A stretch of DNA of 64,000 nucleotides from Bacillus solimangrovi (GCF_001742425.1 NZ_MJEH01000006.1:37443-101442), one strand, 5' to 3'; positions 35,776 to 44,858 are shown, counted from the stretch's first letter. The notes: generated from the sequence alone by a model not told the origin. Made by a program: numbers and translations.

Positions 35776-36455
35776 ATCGGGGAGTCATTCTAATTGTAGA
35801 TGATGAAGCAAGAATGAGAGACTTAGTGAAAATTTACTTGAATAGAGAAGGATTTCAAATAATAGAGGCCGAGGACGGAGAACAAGCTTTAAAATTAGTC
35901 GAACAAGAAAAGGTTGACTTAGTCTTACTAGATATTATGATGCCAAAGATTGATGGATTTTATTTTTGTATGAAAGTAAGAGAAACATCAAATATCCCGA
36001 TTATTTTCTTAACTGCCCGAGGAGATGAGTGGGACAGAGTACATGGCTTGAAGATAGGGGGAGACGATTACGTTGTAAAACCATTTAGTTCAGAAGAATT
36101 AACAGCACGTATCGAGGCTGTTTTACGACGATCAGGAGTATCACTCTCACCGAAAGAGCAGTCTCATCAAATTTATGGATTAATTGAAATAAATGAAAAA
36201 GGTCGTCAAGTGAAAGTAGGAGGTAAAGCAATCACTCTTACACTTAAGGAGTTTGAATTGTTATTATTTCTAATTGAACATAGTGGGCAAGCATTAACGA
36301 GAGAGCAACTGCTTGAACATGTATGGGGATATGATTATATTGGTAGTCCACGAACTGTGGATACACATGTAAAAACATTGCGCTTAAAATTACGTGGAGC
36401 AAGTGAATATGTCCAAACAGTCTGGGGAATTGGGTATAAATTTGAGGTGACATAA
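35772..36455 (+). CDS. OmpR-family response regulator coupled to propeller lipoprotein
   Basis: A 227-residue response regulator. The receiver domain has VDDEARM, D54 in LLDIMMPKIDG, T in FLTARGDE and K in DYVVKPFSS. The winged helix begins near residue 130, with LTLKEFELLLFLIEHSGQALTREQLLEHVWGYDY, and ends with VQTVWGIGYKF. It overlaps the lipoprotein gene by 4 bp and precedes the kinase by 1 bp. No target promoter could be assigned from repeats near this operon. Confidence 0.93.
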   Translation: MNRGVILIVDDEARMRDLVKIYLNREGFQIIEAEDGEQALKLVEQEKVDLVLLDIMMPKIDGFYFCMKVRETSNIPIIFLTARGDEWDRVHGLKIGGDDYVVKPFSSEELTARIEAVLRRSGVSLSPKEQSHQIYGLIEINEKGRQVKVGGKAITLTLKEFELLLFLIEHSGQALTREQLLEHVWGYDYIGSPRTVDTHVKTLRLKLRGASEYVQTVWGIGYKFEVT

Positions 36456-36456
36456 A

Positions 36457-37863
36457 ATGAAATATGTTCCTAAAAGTTTCACGTTATCACAGAAGCTAGG
36501 GATGACAGTGCTTCTATTAGTAGGAGTATCTGTCATATTTTCATTTGCAATAACGAATGTTTTTTATGAAAAATTGTATGTTGAGCAAATTGAAACATCA
36601 TTATTAGAAGAAGGAAAAAAGCTTGCTAATGAATATACAGGTGGAAGTGTTACGGAACAATATAAACAGAAAGTTGAATTATTTAATCGTGTATCAAATG
36701 CTGAAGTGTTTGTTGTCAATAACCCAAGAGAATTAAGTGCTTGTCTACCTTTCGATGTTGCACATCAGTCAATAATTGGTGAGAAAGAACGTAGAATGTT
36801 AATCCAAGGACAAGTGATTTCTAAAGTTGGATATGAACCACATTTTAATAGAAGTATTATGGGTGTAATCGTACCATTGTTAGACGAAGAACGATTGAAT
36901 GGCATCTTATATATATACTTACCACTAGTTACGATAGATGAAATCTTTAAAGAAGCCAAAGTATTAGTTGTTGGAATTAGTACGTTCGTCATTTCACTTG
37001 TCTTATTGGTAGGAAGACTAGTTATCTTGAAACTAACAAAACCACTTCATGATATGGAACGAATTGCTTATAAGATGTCACAAGGGCAATTTGAAGAGAA
37101 GGTACCCATATCAACTACTGATGAAATTGGTCGATTAGGAGCTGCGTTCAACCAAATGGCTGATGCTGTTAAGGAAGAAGATGAACGAAGAAAAGAGTTT
37201 CTAGGCAATGTCTCACATGAGTTACGCACGCCTATTAGTTATTTGAAAGGTTATAGTGGGGCAATCTTAGATGGCCTCGTGCAAACGAAGGAACAAGAAC
37301 AGAAGTATTTAGAAATTATTTATCATGAAGCTGACCGCATGAAGAGGTTAGTGGAAGACTTATTAGAATTAACTAAAATAGATAATAATGCAATTGAACT
37401 ACAAGAAAATCCGTTAGTATTTGCCCAATTAATTGAAGAAACATTAGTGAAGTTTGAATATATGCTTAATGAGAAACAACTTACCTTACACAAAGGTTTG
37501 GATGTAGATGTTATTGTAATGGGGGATGAAGATAGGCTTTCACAGGTGTTATATAATTTGATAGACAATGCGATAAGGTATACACCTAGAGAGGGGAGTA
37601 TACACGTAACTTTAGAAAATGGTAGTGAGCAATGCACATTGCAAATTATTGATACCGGCGTAGGCATTCCACATGATAAGCTAGAACGTATCGGTGAACG
37701 TTTTTATCGAGTTGACAAGGCTCGTTCTAGAGAACATGGTGGAACAGGCTTAGGTATGGCCATTGTAAAGAAAATTGTTCATCAACATCATGGAGAATGG
37801 AAGATCGAGAGTGTGGAAGGTGAAGGTACGACAATAACTGTACGTTTGCCTATCTTTAAATAA
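36457..37863 (+). CDS. Sensor histidine kinase coupled to propeller lipoprotein
   Basis: A 468-residue kinase. TM1 is near residues 14-36, an extracytoplasmic domain of about 130 residues carries one cysteine (ELSACLPF), and TM2 is near 167-189. A HAMP domain follows (TKPLHDMERIAYKMSQGQF), then the H-box NVSHELRTPISYLKGY with H near 254, and N, G1 and G2 boxes ending GGTGLGMAIVKKIV. It is a PhoR/ResE-like layout without PAS. Together with the propeller lipoprotein and nearby SodC it may sense an envelope metal or redox cue, which is an inference. Confidence 0.93.
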   Translation: MKYVPKSFTLSQKLGMTVLLLVGVSVIFSFAITNVFYEKLYVEQIETSLLEEGKKLANEYTGGSVTEQYKQKVELFNRVSNAEVFVVNNPRELSACLPFDVAHQSIIGEKERRMLIQGQVISKVGYEPHFNRSIMGVIVPLLDEERLNGILYIYLPLVTIDEIFKEAKVLVVGISTFVISLVLLVGRLVILKLTKPLHDMERIAYKMSQGQFEEKVPISTTDEIGRLGAAFNQMADAVKEEDERRKEFLGNVSHELRTPISYLKGYSGAILDGLVQTKEQEQKYLEIIYHEADRMKRLVEDLLELTKIDNNAIELQENPLVFAQLIEETLVKFEYMLNEKQLTLHKGLDVDVIVMGDEDRLSQVLYNLIDNAIRYTPREGSIHVTLENGSEQCTLQIIDTGVGIPHDKLERIGERFYRVDKARSREHGGTGLGMAIVKKIVHQHHGEWKIESVEGEGTTITVRLPIFK

Positions 37864-37950
37864 GAATCTCGTTTAATTTCTTTTGAAGGAATGATCTATA
37901 AATTTATAGTAATTTCATCAGTTGATTTAATGAAACTAAAAGAATAATTA

Positions 37951-37981
37951 GAACGCTAGGAGCAATTATTCCTAGCGTTCT
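37951..37981. terminator. Hairpin between convergent genes
   Basis: GAACGCTAGGA and TCCTAGCGTTC form an 11-bp stem. T-runs are weak on both sides, so termination strength is uncertain. Confidence 0.65.
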
Positions 37982-38169
37982 TCTGGTTTCTCATTTTCTT
38001 CTTTCGAGAGAATTAGAATATACCCTTCAGTCGTACCTTCATTTATTTGTGGGGTAATACTATGTAGAGAGAATCCTTCTTCTGCCCAAGCATTTAGGGA
38101 ATATTTTAGTTTAGTATTCATTTCTTCGCTAAGTAAGTTTCCTTTTAAGATGTAAGTTTCATAACGCAA
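37972..38169 (-). CDS. Small DUF4177-like protein
   Basis: A 65-residue protein starting at TTG 38169, eight bases after GGGAGGG. The open frame continues upstream to 38202 but without a ribosome site. The sequence RYETYILKG, then LNAWAEEGFSLHSITPQINEG and GYILILSKEE, has the alternating beta-helix-beta pattern of DUF4177-type small proteins (an N-terminal YE.....L strand, a WA.EGF.L helix end and a terminal strand). The function is unknown. Confidence 0.6.
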   Translation of the reverse strand: MRYETYILKGNLLSEEMNTKLKYSLNAWAEEGFSLHSITPQINEGTTEGYILILSKEENEKPEER

Positions 38170-38344
38170 TAGCAACGCCCTCCCTACAATTGTTATAACC
38201 AATTCTAATTTTATATTTTAATTTTACTATAATCATTCAGTAAGACACATATTTTTTCTTTTTATTTATGTGTTCAAGCAGTATGTGTAGTTAAATTTTA
38301 CAAATAATAGTACATAGATGGATTGATGCTGGGGTGATTATGTA

Positions 38345-39061
38345 ATGATGGAGGAAACGTTAGTTGCAATTGTACGTTCATTTATCACATTTTTTTCATT
38401 ACTTATTTATGCGAGGTTGCTCGGTAAGCAGCAAATGGGTAATCTTTCATTTTTTGATTATATTAATGGTATTACAATTGGCTCGATAGGAGCGGGGCTT
38501 GCTACTGATTTATCCACAAAAGCATGGGTACATTGGGTTGGGTTAACGACATTTATCGTCATTGCCCTTGTTCTTCAATTGCTGGGGATAAAATTCAGGT
38601 CACTTGCGAAAGCGATTGATTCAGAACCAATAATAGTTGTGCAGGACGGAGCAATATTAGAAAGTAATTTGGAGAAGATGCGTGTTACGAAGGATGAATT
38701 AATGGTGTTGTTACGTCAGAAAGAGGTATTTAATCTTACTCATGTTCAATATGCTGTTATGGAACCGAACGGGAAGATTTCTGTTTTATTAAAAGGGCAG
38801 TATCGTAAGTTAACACCTAATGATTTGAACTTGAGAGTTAATACAGGTGGATTAAGCACAGATCTTATTTATGATGGAACGATTCAGCAAGAAAACCTTC
38901 AACAGAAAGGAAAGGATGTATATTGGTTGTTAGATGAATTATCAAAAGAGGGAATAAGTCATATAAAAAACATTTCGTATGCAGCGTTGCTGCCGAACAA
39001 TCAGTTATATATTGATTTATATGAGGATGAGTTGGATGAAGGAGCAAATGTAGAGATCTAA
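38345..39061 (+). CDS. DUF421 (YetF-type) membrane protein
   Basis: A 238-residue protein with three N-terminal helices (LVAIVRSFITFFSLLIYARLLG with GKQQMGNLSFFDYINGITIGSI landmarks ARLLGKQ and FDYINGI). A cytoplasmic DUF421/YetF domain has the conserved FRSLAKAIDSEPIIVVQDG and MRVTKDELMVLLRQKEVFNLTHVQYAVMEPNGKISVL segments. B. subtilis has several such proteins (YetF, YdfR, YrbG) with suggested sporulation or germination roles. It is followed by a DUF4363 gene after 30 bp, a common pairing. Confidence 0.88.
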   Translation: MMEETLVAIVRSFITFFSLLIYARLLGKQQMGNLSFFDYINGITIGSIGAGLATDLSTKAWVHWVGLTTFIVIALVLQLLGIKFRSLAKAIDSEPIIVVQDGAILESNLEKMRVTKDELMVLLRQKEVFNLTHVQYAVMEPNGKISVLLKGQYRKLTPNDLNLRVNTGGLSTDLIYDGTIQQENLQQKGKDVYWLLDELSKEGISHIKNISYAALLPNNQLYIDLYEDELDEGANVEI

Positions 39062-39091
39062 GAATACTATGTAAAAGTTGAGGTTTGATTA

Positions 39092-39457
39092 ATGAAGCGT
39101 ATGATTACTATTGGTATCACAATCGTCTTTCTCGTCGTAAGCATAAGTATAATGATAAGTGGTCAGTGGTTAAAAAATTCGTTTCATGAAAATGATCAAT
39201 TATTTGAAACGGTTCAGTCAATAGAATCAGATATTAAAAAGGAAAACTGGGTTCAAGCTGAGAACGATATTGATTATGTGACAACTGCATGGAGACTAGT
39301 TGTCAATCGCATACAATTTAGTGTAGAACGTGAATTAATTAATGAAATAACAACAACTATTTATTATATGAAAGGTGGTATTCAGGCTCGTGACCGATCT
39401 GTCGTTCAACAAAATATAGCTTATTTCTATATTCTTTGGGAAGGAGTAGGAAAGTAA
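39092..39457 (+). CDS. DUF4363 family membrane-anchored protein
   Basis: A 121-residue protein with an N-terminal anchor (about residues 4-24) and a helical extracytoplasmic domain: WVQAENDIDYVTTAWRLVVNRIQFSVERELINEI (landmarks ENDIDYVTTAW and ERELINEI). This is typical of DUF4363, which pairs with DUF421 proteins in Bacilli and Clostridia. It lies in the operon behind the DUF421 gene. The function is unknown. Confidence 0.8.
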   Translation: MKRMITIGITIVFLVVSISIMISGQWLKNSFHENDQLFETVQSIESDIKKENWVQAENDIDYVTTAWRLVVNRIQFSVERELINEITTTIYYMKGGIQARDRSVVQQNIAYFYILWEGVGK

Positions 39458-39525
39458 TCTAAGCTGATCTTATGTCAATTAGCAGTAATAAATTATGTAC
39501 ATGTCACTAACTTTATTTAAATATC

Positions 39526-39577
39526 TGCTATAATGGTGAGAAAATCAAATTGGATATGAATCATTATTCATATCCAA
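39526..39577 (+). promoter_or_regulatory. alaR promoter (extended -10) with a leader palindrome
   Basis: TGCTATAAT (TATAAT at 39529-39534) is an extended -10. TTGGATATGAA (39550-39560) and TTCATATCCAA (39567-39577) form a perfect 11-bp inverted repeat at about +10 to +37, 33 bp before the start codon. It has no T-run, so an operator or leader hairpin is more likely than a terminator. Confidence 0.55.
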
Positions 39578-39610
39578 AATTAATTTGTATTGAAAGGAAC
39601 GTGGTCGCTA

Positions 39611-40105
39611 ATGGGGGAAAAAGAACTCGAATTGTTAGAAATTCTTGAGAAGAATGGACGTCTACCTCTTACAGATTTAGCGAAAATGCTTGATAGTACA
39701 GAAGAAGATGTTAATCAGATGATCAAACATTTAGAAGATGAACAAATTATTTTAAAATATGCTACGATTGTAAATTGGAATAAAGTCGATAAACAACAAG
39801 GTGTAACAGCGATGATTGATGTTAAGGTAACTCCAAAGAGAGAAGTTGGGTTTGATGCCATTGCAGAACGAATTTATCGATTCTCTGAAGTGAAGTCTGT
39901 ATATCTAATGTCAGGTGCATATGACTTATCTGTCATTATTGAAGGAGAGACTCTTCATCAAGTTTCACGTTTCGTTTCGGAAAAGTTATCCACACTTGAT
40001 TCAGTGTTGTCAACTACTACTCATTTTATAATGAAGAAATATAAGCATGATGGTACAATCTTTGAAGAAAAAGATAAGGACCACAGAATTGTGGTGTCAC
40101 CATGA
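39611..40105 (+). CDS. alaR: Lrp/AsnC-family regulator AlaR (YugG)
   Basis: A 164-residue Lrp-family protein. The N-terminal helix-turn-helix is KELELLEILEKNGRLPLTDLAKMLDSTEEDVNQMIKHLE (landmarks LEILEKNGR and LAKML), and the C-terminal RAM/ASNC effector domain follows. In B. subtilis AlaR (YugG) activates the adjacent alanine transaminase gene alaT. Here the next gene starts inside the alaR stop codon, the same pairing. ATG 39611 is chosen because AAAGGAACG precedes it; the TTG at 39590 does not have a good site. Confidence 0.88.
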   Translation: MGEKELELLEILEKNGRLPLTDLAKMLDSTEEDVNQMIKHLEDEQIILKYATIVNWNKVDKQQGVTAMIDVKVTPKREVGFDAIAERIYRFSEVKSVYLMSGAYDLSVIIEGETLHQVSRFVSEKLSTLDSVLSTTTHFIMKKYKHDGTIFEEKDKDHRIVVSP

Positions 40106-41295
40106 CGCATAGGCATTTATCAAATACTGTCAAACAATTGAAGCCTAGTGGAATTCGGCGCTTTTTTGATTTGGCAGCAAGCATGGAAGGTGTTATCTCA
40201 CTAGGGGTTGGTGAACCTGATTTTGTAACACCATGGTCTGTATGTGAGGCTAGCATTCAATCTCTAGAAGATGGATTTACGGCATATACAGCGAATGCAG
40301 GTTTACTTGAATTACGTGAGGAGATTTCTCATTATTTGTCTAGCTCCTACCAAGTTAATTACAATCCAAAAGATGAAATATTAGTAACTGTTGGAGCATC
40401 TCAAGCACTAGACCTCTCTTTACGCGCCATTGTAGATCCGGGTGATGAAGTTATTATCGTTGAGCCTGGTTTTGTATCATATGCATCACTTGTTAGTTTA
40501 GCTGGTGGTGTTCCAATTTCAGTTGCTACGACAAGTGAGACGGAATTTAAGCTTCAGCCTGAACAAATTGAAAAGGCTGTTTCAGAGCGTACAAAGGCAA
40601 TAATGATCTGCAGTCCTAATAATCCAACAGGATCAATTTTAAATAAGGAAGAGCTATCAGGTATTGCACAAATTGTCGAAAAGTATGATCTTGTCGTTAT
40701 TTCGGATGAAATTTATTCTGAGTTAAATTATGACGAACCTCATTGTAGTTTCTCATCTATAGCTGGGATGTTTGAACGGACAATTTTAATTAATGGATTT
40801 TCGAAAGGGTTTGCCATGACAGGGTGGCGTTTAGGATATGCTTGTGCACCGAAAGAAATTTTACAAGCAATGTTGAAAGTTCACCAATATGCAATGATGT
40901 GTGCACCTACAATGGCTCAATACGGAGCGCTTGAGGCACTTCGTAATGGTCGCATAGATGTAGACAAGATGAGAAAGGATTACAAACGTAGAAGAAATTA
41001 TTTCGTGAAATCACTTAATGAAATAGGTATGGAATGTCACATGCCAGGAGGAGCATTTTATGCCTTTCCATCTATTAAACATACTGGCTTAACGAGTGAA
41101 GAGTTTGCGGAAGCGCTTTTGAAAGAAGAACGAGTTGCCGTTGTACCTGGAAATGTATTCGGTGCGGGAGGAGAAGGTCACTTAAGGTGTTCGTATGCCT
41201 CATCACTTGAGCAGCTTCAAGAAGCAATTAAACGAATGTCGCGCTTTATGATGAGTCTTGAGAAATCAGAAGTTAAGAGTGTGAATGAAAGTTAG
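40102..41295 (+). CDS. alaT: Aminotransferase AlaT (YugH)
   Basis: A 397-residue fold-type I aminotransferase. It has GVGEPDFVTPW at the N-terminus, CSPNNPTGSIL, ISDEIYSEL, the PLP lysine in NGFSKGFAMTGWRLGYA near residue 235, and the substrate arginine in GHLRCSYASS. The position directly behind alaR (4-bp overlap) matches B. subtilis alaR-alaT, alanine transaminase interconverting alanine and pyruvate with glutamate/2-oxoglutarate. Related MalY/PatA enzymes look similar, but context favours AlaT. Confidence 0.88.
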   Translation: MTHRHLSNTVKQLKPSGIRRFFDLAASMEGVISLGVGEPDFVTPWSVCEASIQSLEDGFTAYTANAGLLELREEISHYLSSSYQVNYNPKDEILVTVGASQALDLSLRAIVDPGDEVIIVEPGFVSYASLVSLAGGVPISVATTSETEFKLQPEQIEKAVSERTKAIMICSPNNPTGSILNKEELSGIAQIVEKYDLVVISDEIYSELNYDEPHCSFSSIAGMFERTILINGFSKGFAMTGWRLGYACAPKEILQAMLKVHQYAMMCAPTMAQYGALEALRNGRIDVDKMRKDYKRRRNYFVKSLNEIGMECHMPGGAFYAFPSIKHTGLTSEEFAEALLKEERVAVVPGNVFGAGGEGHLRCSYASSLEQLQEAIKRMSRFMMSLEKSEVKSVNES

Positions 41296-41313
41296 TGACT
41301 TTAGTCATGTGAA

Positions 41314-41356
41314 AAACAGAAAGAGCTTACCTAAAAATGGTAAGCTCTTTCTGTTT
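41314..41356. terminator. Bidirectional terminator between alaT and the transporter gene
   Basis: AAACAGAAAGAGCTTACC and GGTAAGCTCTTTCTGTTT form a perfect 18-bp stem with a 7-nt loop. Confidence 0.9.
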
Positions 41357-42698
41357 AAATGATACCAATTGAATTTAAGAAAATAATAACAATACCAATT
41401 GGTATCACGAAACGAATTGAATTATACCAGATTGAAAACAACGTCTTTGTCATTGTTCCACCCTGATTTATTTCATCAAACAAATCTTTCTTTGACATAC
41501 GAATTGTAATAAAAAGAGCTATTAATAAACCCCCGAATGGTAGTAGTATATTACTTACCAAATAGTCCGCTAAGTCAAACCATACCATATCAAAAATCTT
41601 AAAATTGCTTAATACACCAAATGAAAGGGCTGAAGGGACTCCTGCAAGGAAAACAAGAAATCCTGAAATCCAAGCGGTTTTTTTACGTTTTTTAATGTCA
41701 TCTTTAGCAATTGAAGCAACTATAATTTCAAGAATAGAAAATGCAGATGTTAAGGTTGCAAATAATAATAGAATTAGGAATATAGCAAAGAATACTCCTC
41801 CGAAAGCAATTTGCTCAAATACTGCAGGGAAGACGATAAAAATAAGTTCTGGTCCTTGACTTGGGTTAAACCCAAGAGCAAAAACTGCTGGGAAAATTGC
41901 TAAACCAGCTAGTATAGAAATAATAATGTTTAAACTAACGACTGATACAACAGATTTTGGTAAATCTTCTGATTTAGGTAAATATGAACTATATGTAACG
42001 ATTACAGATATACCAACGCTCAATGCAAAAAATGATTGACCAAGAGCCATAATTATAGTATCAGTTGTAAGCTTAGAGAAATCAGGTTGAAGAAGAAATT
42101 TAACACCATCCATAGCTCCATCGAGTGTTAGAGAGCGGATAACGAGGATGATAAAAAGAATAAACAATGCAGGCATCATAAATTTGCTTGCCTTTTCAAT
42201 TCCTTTACTTACTCCTTTTTGGACGATATAAATTGTAATTACTATAAAAGCAAACTGTGCCAGTAAGGCTTCAGTAGGATTAGAAATAATTGTAGAAAAA
42301 AGTTGGCCATATTCGTCATTTGTTAAATTATTTAGCTGCCCAGAAAAACTGCGAATAGCATAAGAAATAACCCAACCACCAACAACACTATAAAATGAAA
42401 GTAATAAAAATGAGGTAGCTACCCCAAGGTAACCGATATAATGCCACTTACCATTTGGTGCAATTACACGATATGATTCAACAGCGTCCTTTTGTGTACT
42501 TCTTCCAATTACAAACTCTGCAAGTAACATAGGTGCCCCTAAAAAAATAGTGAAAATTAGAAAAAGAAGTAAGAAGACACCTCCACCATTCATCCCTGCT
42601 ACATATGGGAATTTCCATATTGCACCTAGTCCAATGGCTGAACCAGCTACCGCAAGAATAAAGGCAATTTTAGAAGACCATTGTTCATGACTTGCCAT
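41355..42698 (-). CDS. Sodium-dependent amino-acid transporter, NSS family
   Basis: A 447-residue polytopic protein of the neurotransmitter:sodium symporter family (LeuT fold). The conserved first helix WSSKIAFILAVAGSAIGLGAIWKFPYVAGMNGGG carries the unwound sodium and substrate site (landmarks GSAIGLGAIWKFPY). Eleven helices are present, like bacterial MhsT/TnaT and B. subtilis YocR. The substrate is probably a neutral or aromatic amino acid, unproven. It is not part of the B. subtilis alaT-yugI neighbourhood, so it is probably an insertion here. Confidence 0.92.
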   Translation of the reverse strand: MASHEQWSSKIAFILAVAGSAIGLGAIWKFPYVAGMNGGGVFLLLFLIFTIFLGAPMLLAEFVIGRSTQKDAVESYRVIAPNGKWHYIGYLGVATSFLLLSFYSVVGGWVISYAIRSFSGQLNNLTNDEYGQLFSTIISNPTEALLAQFAFIVITIYIVQKGVSKGIEKASKFMMPALFILFIILVIRSLTLDGAMDGVKFLLQPDFSKLTTDTIIMALGQSFFALSVGISVIVTYSSYLPKSEDLPKSVVSVVSLNIIISILAGLAIFPAVFALGFNPSQGPELIFIVFPAVFEQIAFGGVFFAIFLILLLFATLTSAFSILEIIVASIAKDDIKKRKKTAWISGFLVFLAGVPSALSFGVLSNFKIFDMVWFDLADYLVSNILLPFGGLLIALFITIRMSKKDLFDEINQGGTMTKTLFSIWYNSIRFVIPIGIVIIFLNSIGII

Positions 42699-42816
42699 AA
42701 TTCTTTACACTCCTTTAAATTAACAACGACATCAAAGTTGTTTCTAGATATTGATTTTTCTAACTATACGTACTCATTATGAGATTGTCAACTAGGAAAA
42801 AGCTTCTTATTATTGT

Positions 42817-42843
42817 TGAAACAAATGAGCTTTAATATGCGTT
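42817..42843 (+). promoter_or_regulatory. ECF-sigma-type promoter upstream of the decayed sigma gene
   Basis: TGAAAC at 42817-42822, a 17-bp spacer and CGTT at 42840-42843 resemble ECF-type promoters (TGAAAC-N16/17-CGTA). ECF sigma genes are usually autoregulated, so this is probably the relic self-promoter. Confidence 0.45.
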
Positions 42844-42871
42844 AAATATGTGGTTAGGGGGAGTGAAGGAA

Positions 42872-43190
42872 ATGCTTGAAGATGAATTGATTCAACTTGC
42901 AAAGAAGGGTAATCAGCAAGCATGTAGAAAGCTTGTCGAACTGCATTATCGGACTGTTGAACGTTTTACTTATCAAGTGGGTAATTCTTATCATGAAGTT
43001 GAGGATATTACTTAGGTTGTATTTGAAGAGTGTACGATTTATAAATCAATTTTCTCAAAATAAATTTTGAACTTGGCTATATAAGATTTCATACGGGATT
43101 ATGTACGGAAAAAGTCTTAAAACAGAAGAAAGATAGTCAAACTTAAAAGGGAGAGTATCGAAGAGATTGAACAAATAGAGGAAATTAATC
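42872..43190 (+). pseudogene. Decayed ECF sigma factor gene (region 4 missing)
   Basis: ATG 42872 opens a sigma-70 region 2 sequence: LIQLAKKGNQQACRKLVELHYRTVERF (landmarks AKKGNQQACRKL and HYRTVERF), then YHEVEDIT. A TAG at 43013-43015 stands where ECF factors have Q (DITQ-VF). After it VVFEECTIYKSIFSK continues in frame to a further stop. A shifted frame continues as TWLYKISYGIMYG, the region 2.4 helix, again with stops. The linker IEEIEQIEEINP ends near 43192, and the region 4 helix-turn-helix is absent. Several independent lesions make this a dead gene. It precedes an anti-sigma-like gene, as usual for ECF pairs. Confidence 0.85.
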
Positions 43191-43231
43191 CTTAAAAATG
43201 AAATAATAACGAGTAGAAGGAGGGGAGCATC

Positions 43232-43279
43232 ATGGATGATCATTTACTTGAGAAATACATACTAACGGATGCGTTATAA
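43232..43279 (+). pseudogene. Original N-terminus of the anti-sigma-like gene, cut by a frameshift
   Basis: GAAGGAGGGGAGC precedes ATG 43232, which encodes MDDHLLEKYILTDAL and then meets TAA at 43277. The frame beginning at ATG 43269 continues smoothly (YKKMRFSR), so loss of one or two bases near 43276 separated the N-terminus from the rest. Confidence 0.7.
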
Positions 43280-44858
43280 AAAAATGCGATTTTCTAGAAT
43301 TCCTTACATTTCAAGTGGGATTGCCGTTCTTTTTATTATATGTATTTTGGTTGCACAATATTTTATCGCACAACAAGCAAATGAACCTGTTATAACATTA
43401 CAGGAACCTATGACTGATCAAGATGCAGATAGATTATCAGGACAACAAAAGGAAGAAATTATAGAAAAAATTAACCAGTATATAAATGAGAAGATTGCAC
43501 AATCTCATAAACAAGAGGAGTATATAAAAATTGAAGCTATTAACAGTATGCAACGGGCAATTGAGCAAGTAACGACAAATGTATTTACTTTCTACAATCA
43601 AGCAGAATTTCTTTACCAAGGAGATAAGCAGAACTCAGAGGGTATCGTAGCCGGCGCAAAAAACTACCTTGATTTTCAGTTAAGTATGCCAGTTAATAAT
43701 TTAGAGCAATTTAAAAGCAATGGTTCACAGTGGTTTGAAAGTGAAAAGCAGCTCATTTCTATAATAGATAAACAAGAAGAAGTAAGTGAGCAATTGCTTC
43801 TTTATTGGCAACAACACAATTTACTTGAAACTGCTTTAGAAGAAATTTATATAGGTAAGCTTGTTCCGAGGTTAAATAATTTTAACTCAATTAAAAATTC
43901 AGAAGTAAGAAAGTATGCACAATATGTTCATGATAATGGTTTGATGTTTGTTAACAGTGAAGAAGGAGAAATAGATATTGTTGTTGATTATAATTGGATG
44001 CAACGTAATCTCTTTGATCATTTAACTACTGAGATGAATGATTATTTTTCCATAATGCAACAAATGGATATATTAAATGACGGTGCTTTAACGGTTAGCT
44101 GGAATGAGCTCTCAAACCGTATTGTGCAGCTTGAAGACTTTATGTTATGGAATCCAACATTTGAAAAGAGTCCCGACTTGCATGAATATTACTACAAATT
44201 TTTAACCTATTATATCTTTGGTGTAGATAATTCGCCCGTATTTGATGAGACAGGCAGTTTAAACTATAAGGTGAAAGAAAGTTATCAACGTTTTATGCTC
44301 ACCTATGATAACCAACAGACGTTGCATACGATTAAGGAGTATTATTCAATTCTTGAACAACATCAATTCAACCGTTCAGAAGCCTCAACATCTTTTGTTA
44401 TAAATGGTTTAAGCCAACAAGTACCCCTTAATAGTAAGGTAAATAGTAATGTAGAACATAAGTTATTTCCACTTAGTGCCGAGCTTAATTCAATTTATGA
44501 AAAGTTCTCATCCTCATATGATGAACAGCTTCTTAAAGGATTATCTGCGTTAGACGTCATGCGTTTATACGTTCATGCAGCACAAACTAATAACTCGGAA
44601 GTGAATTATGAGTTATATTTTAATGATGAAAATTATTATTTACCTTCAAAAAGTGAGTATTTACAAGAAAGTAAACATGTACCAGAAAGTAAATGGTCAG
44701 AGATTAACGAAGATATAGTCGATATTGTTAGTGAAAGTTTCGATAATGATGAAGAGGTCATCAAATTAATTTTACAAAGTCGAGATGAACCTGTATATTT
44801 CCAAATGCGCAGAAATAAGGGTGGTATTTGGAAGGTATCGTGGCTACCAAGTCAGTGA
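43269..44858 (+). CDS. Large anti-sigma-like membrane protein, frameshifted at its N-terminus
   Basis: The remaining 529-residue frame has a single membrane helix near residues 13-31 (ISSGIAVLFIICILVAQ). A long extracytoplasmic part of about 490 residues is rich in Q, N, E and Y with helical repeats. It ends EPVYFQMRRNKGGIWKVSWLPSQ, a small beta domain seen in extracellular Bacillus proteins. It sits where an anti-sigma factor is expected behind an ECF sigma gene. I do not recognise the extracellular domain. Its own start at 43269 has no good ribosome site, but translation coupled to the 15-codon stub is possible. The long intact frame is surprising beside a dead sigma gene. Confidence 0.6.
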   Translation: MRYKKMRFSRIPYISSGIAVLFIICILVAQYFIAQQANEPVITLQEPMTDQDADRLSGQQKEEIIEKINQYINEKIAQSHKQEEYIKIEAINSMQRAIEQVTTNVFTFYNQAEFLYQGDKQNSEGIVAGAKNYLDFQLSMPVNNLEQFKSNGSQWFESEKQLISIIDKQEEVSEQLLLYWQQHNLLETALEEIYIGKLVPRLNNFNSIKNSEVRKYAQYVHDNGLMFVNSEEGEIDIVVDYNWMQRNLFDHLTTEMNDYFSIMQQMDILNDGALTVSWNELSNRIVQLEDFMLWNPTFEKSPDLHEYYYKFLTYYIFGVDNSPVFDETGSLNYKVKESYQRFMLTYDNQQTLHTIKEYYSILEQHQFNRSEASTSFVINGLSQQVPLNSKVNSNVEHKLFPLSAELNSIYEKFSSSYDEQLLKGLSALDVMRLYVHAAQTNNSEVNYELYFNDENYYLPSKSEYLQESKHVPESKWSEINEDIVDIVSESFDNDEEVIKLILQSRDEPVYFQMRRNKGGIWKVSWLPSQ

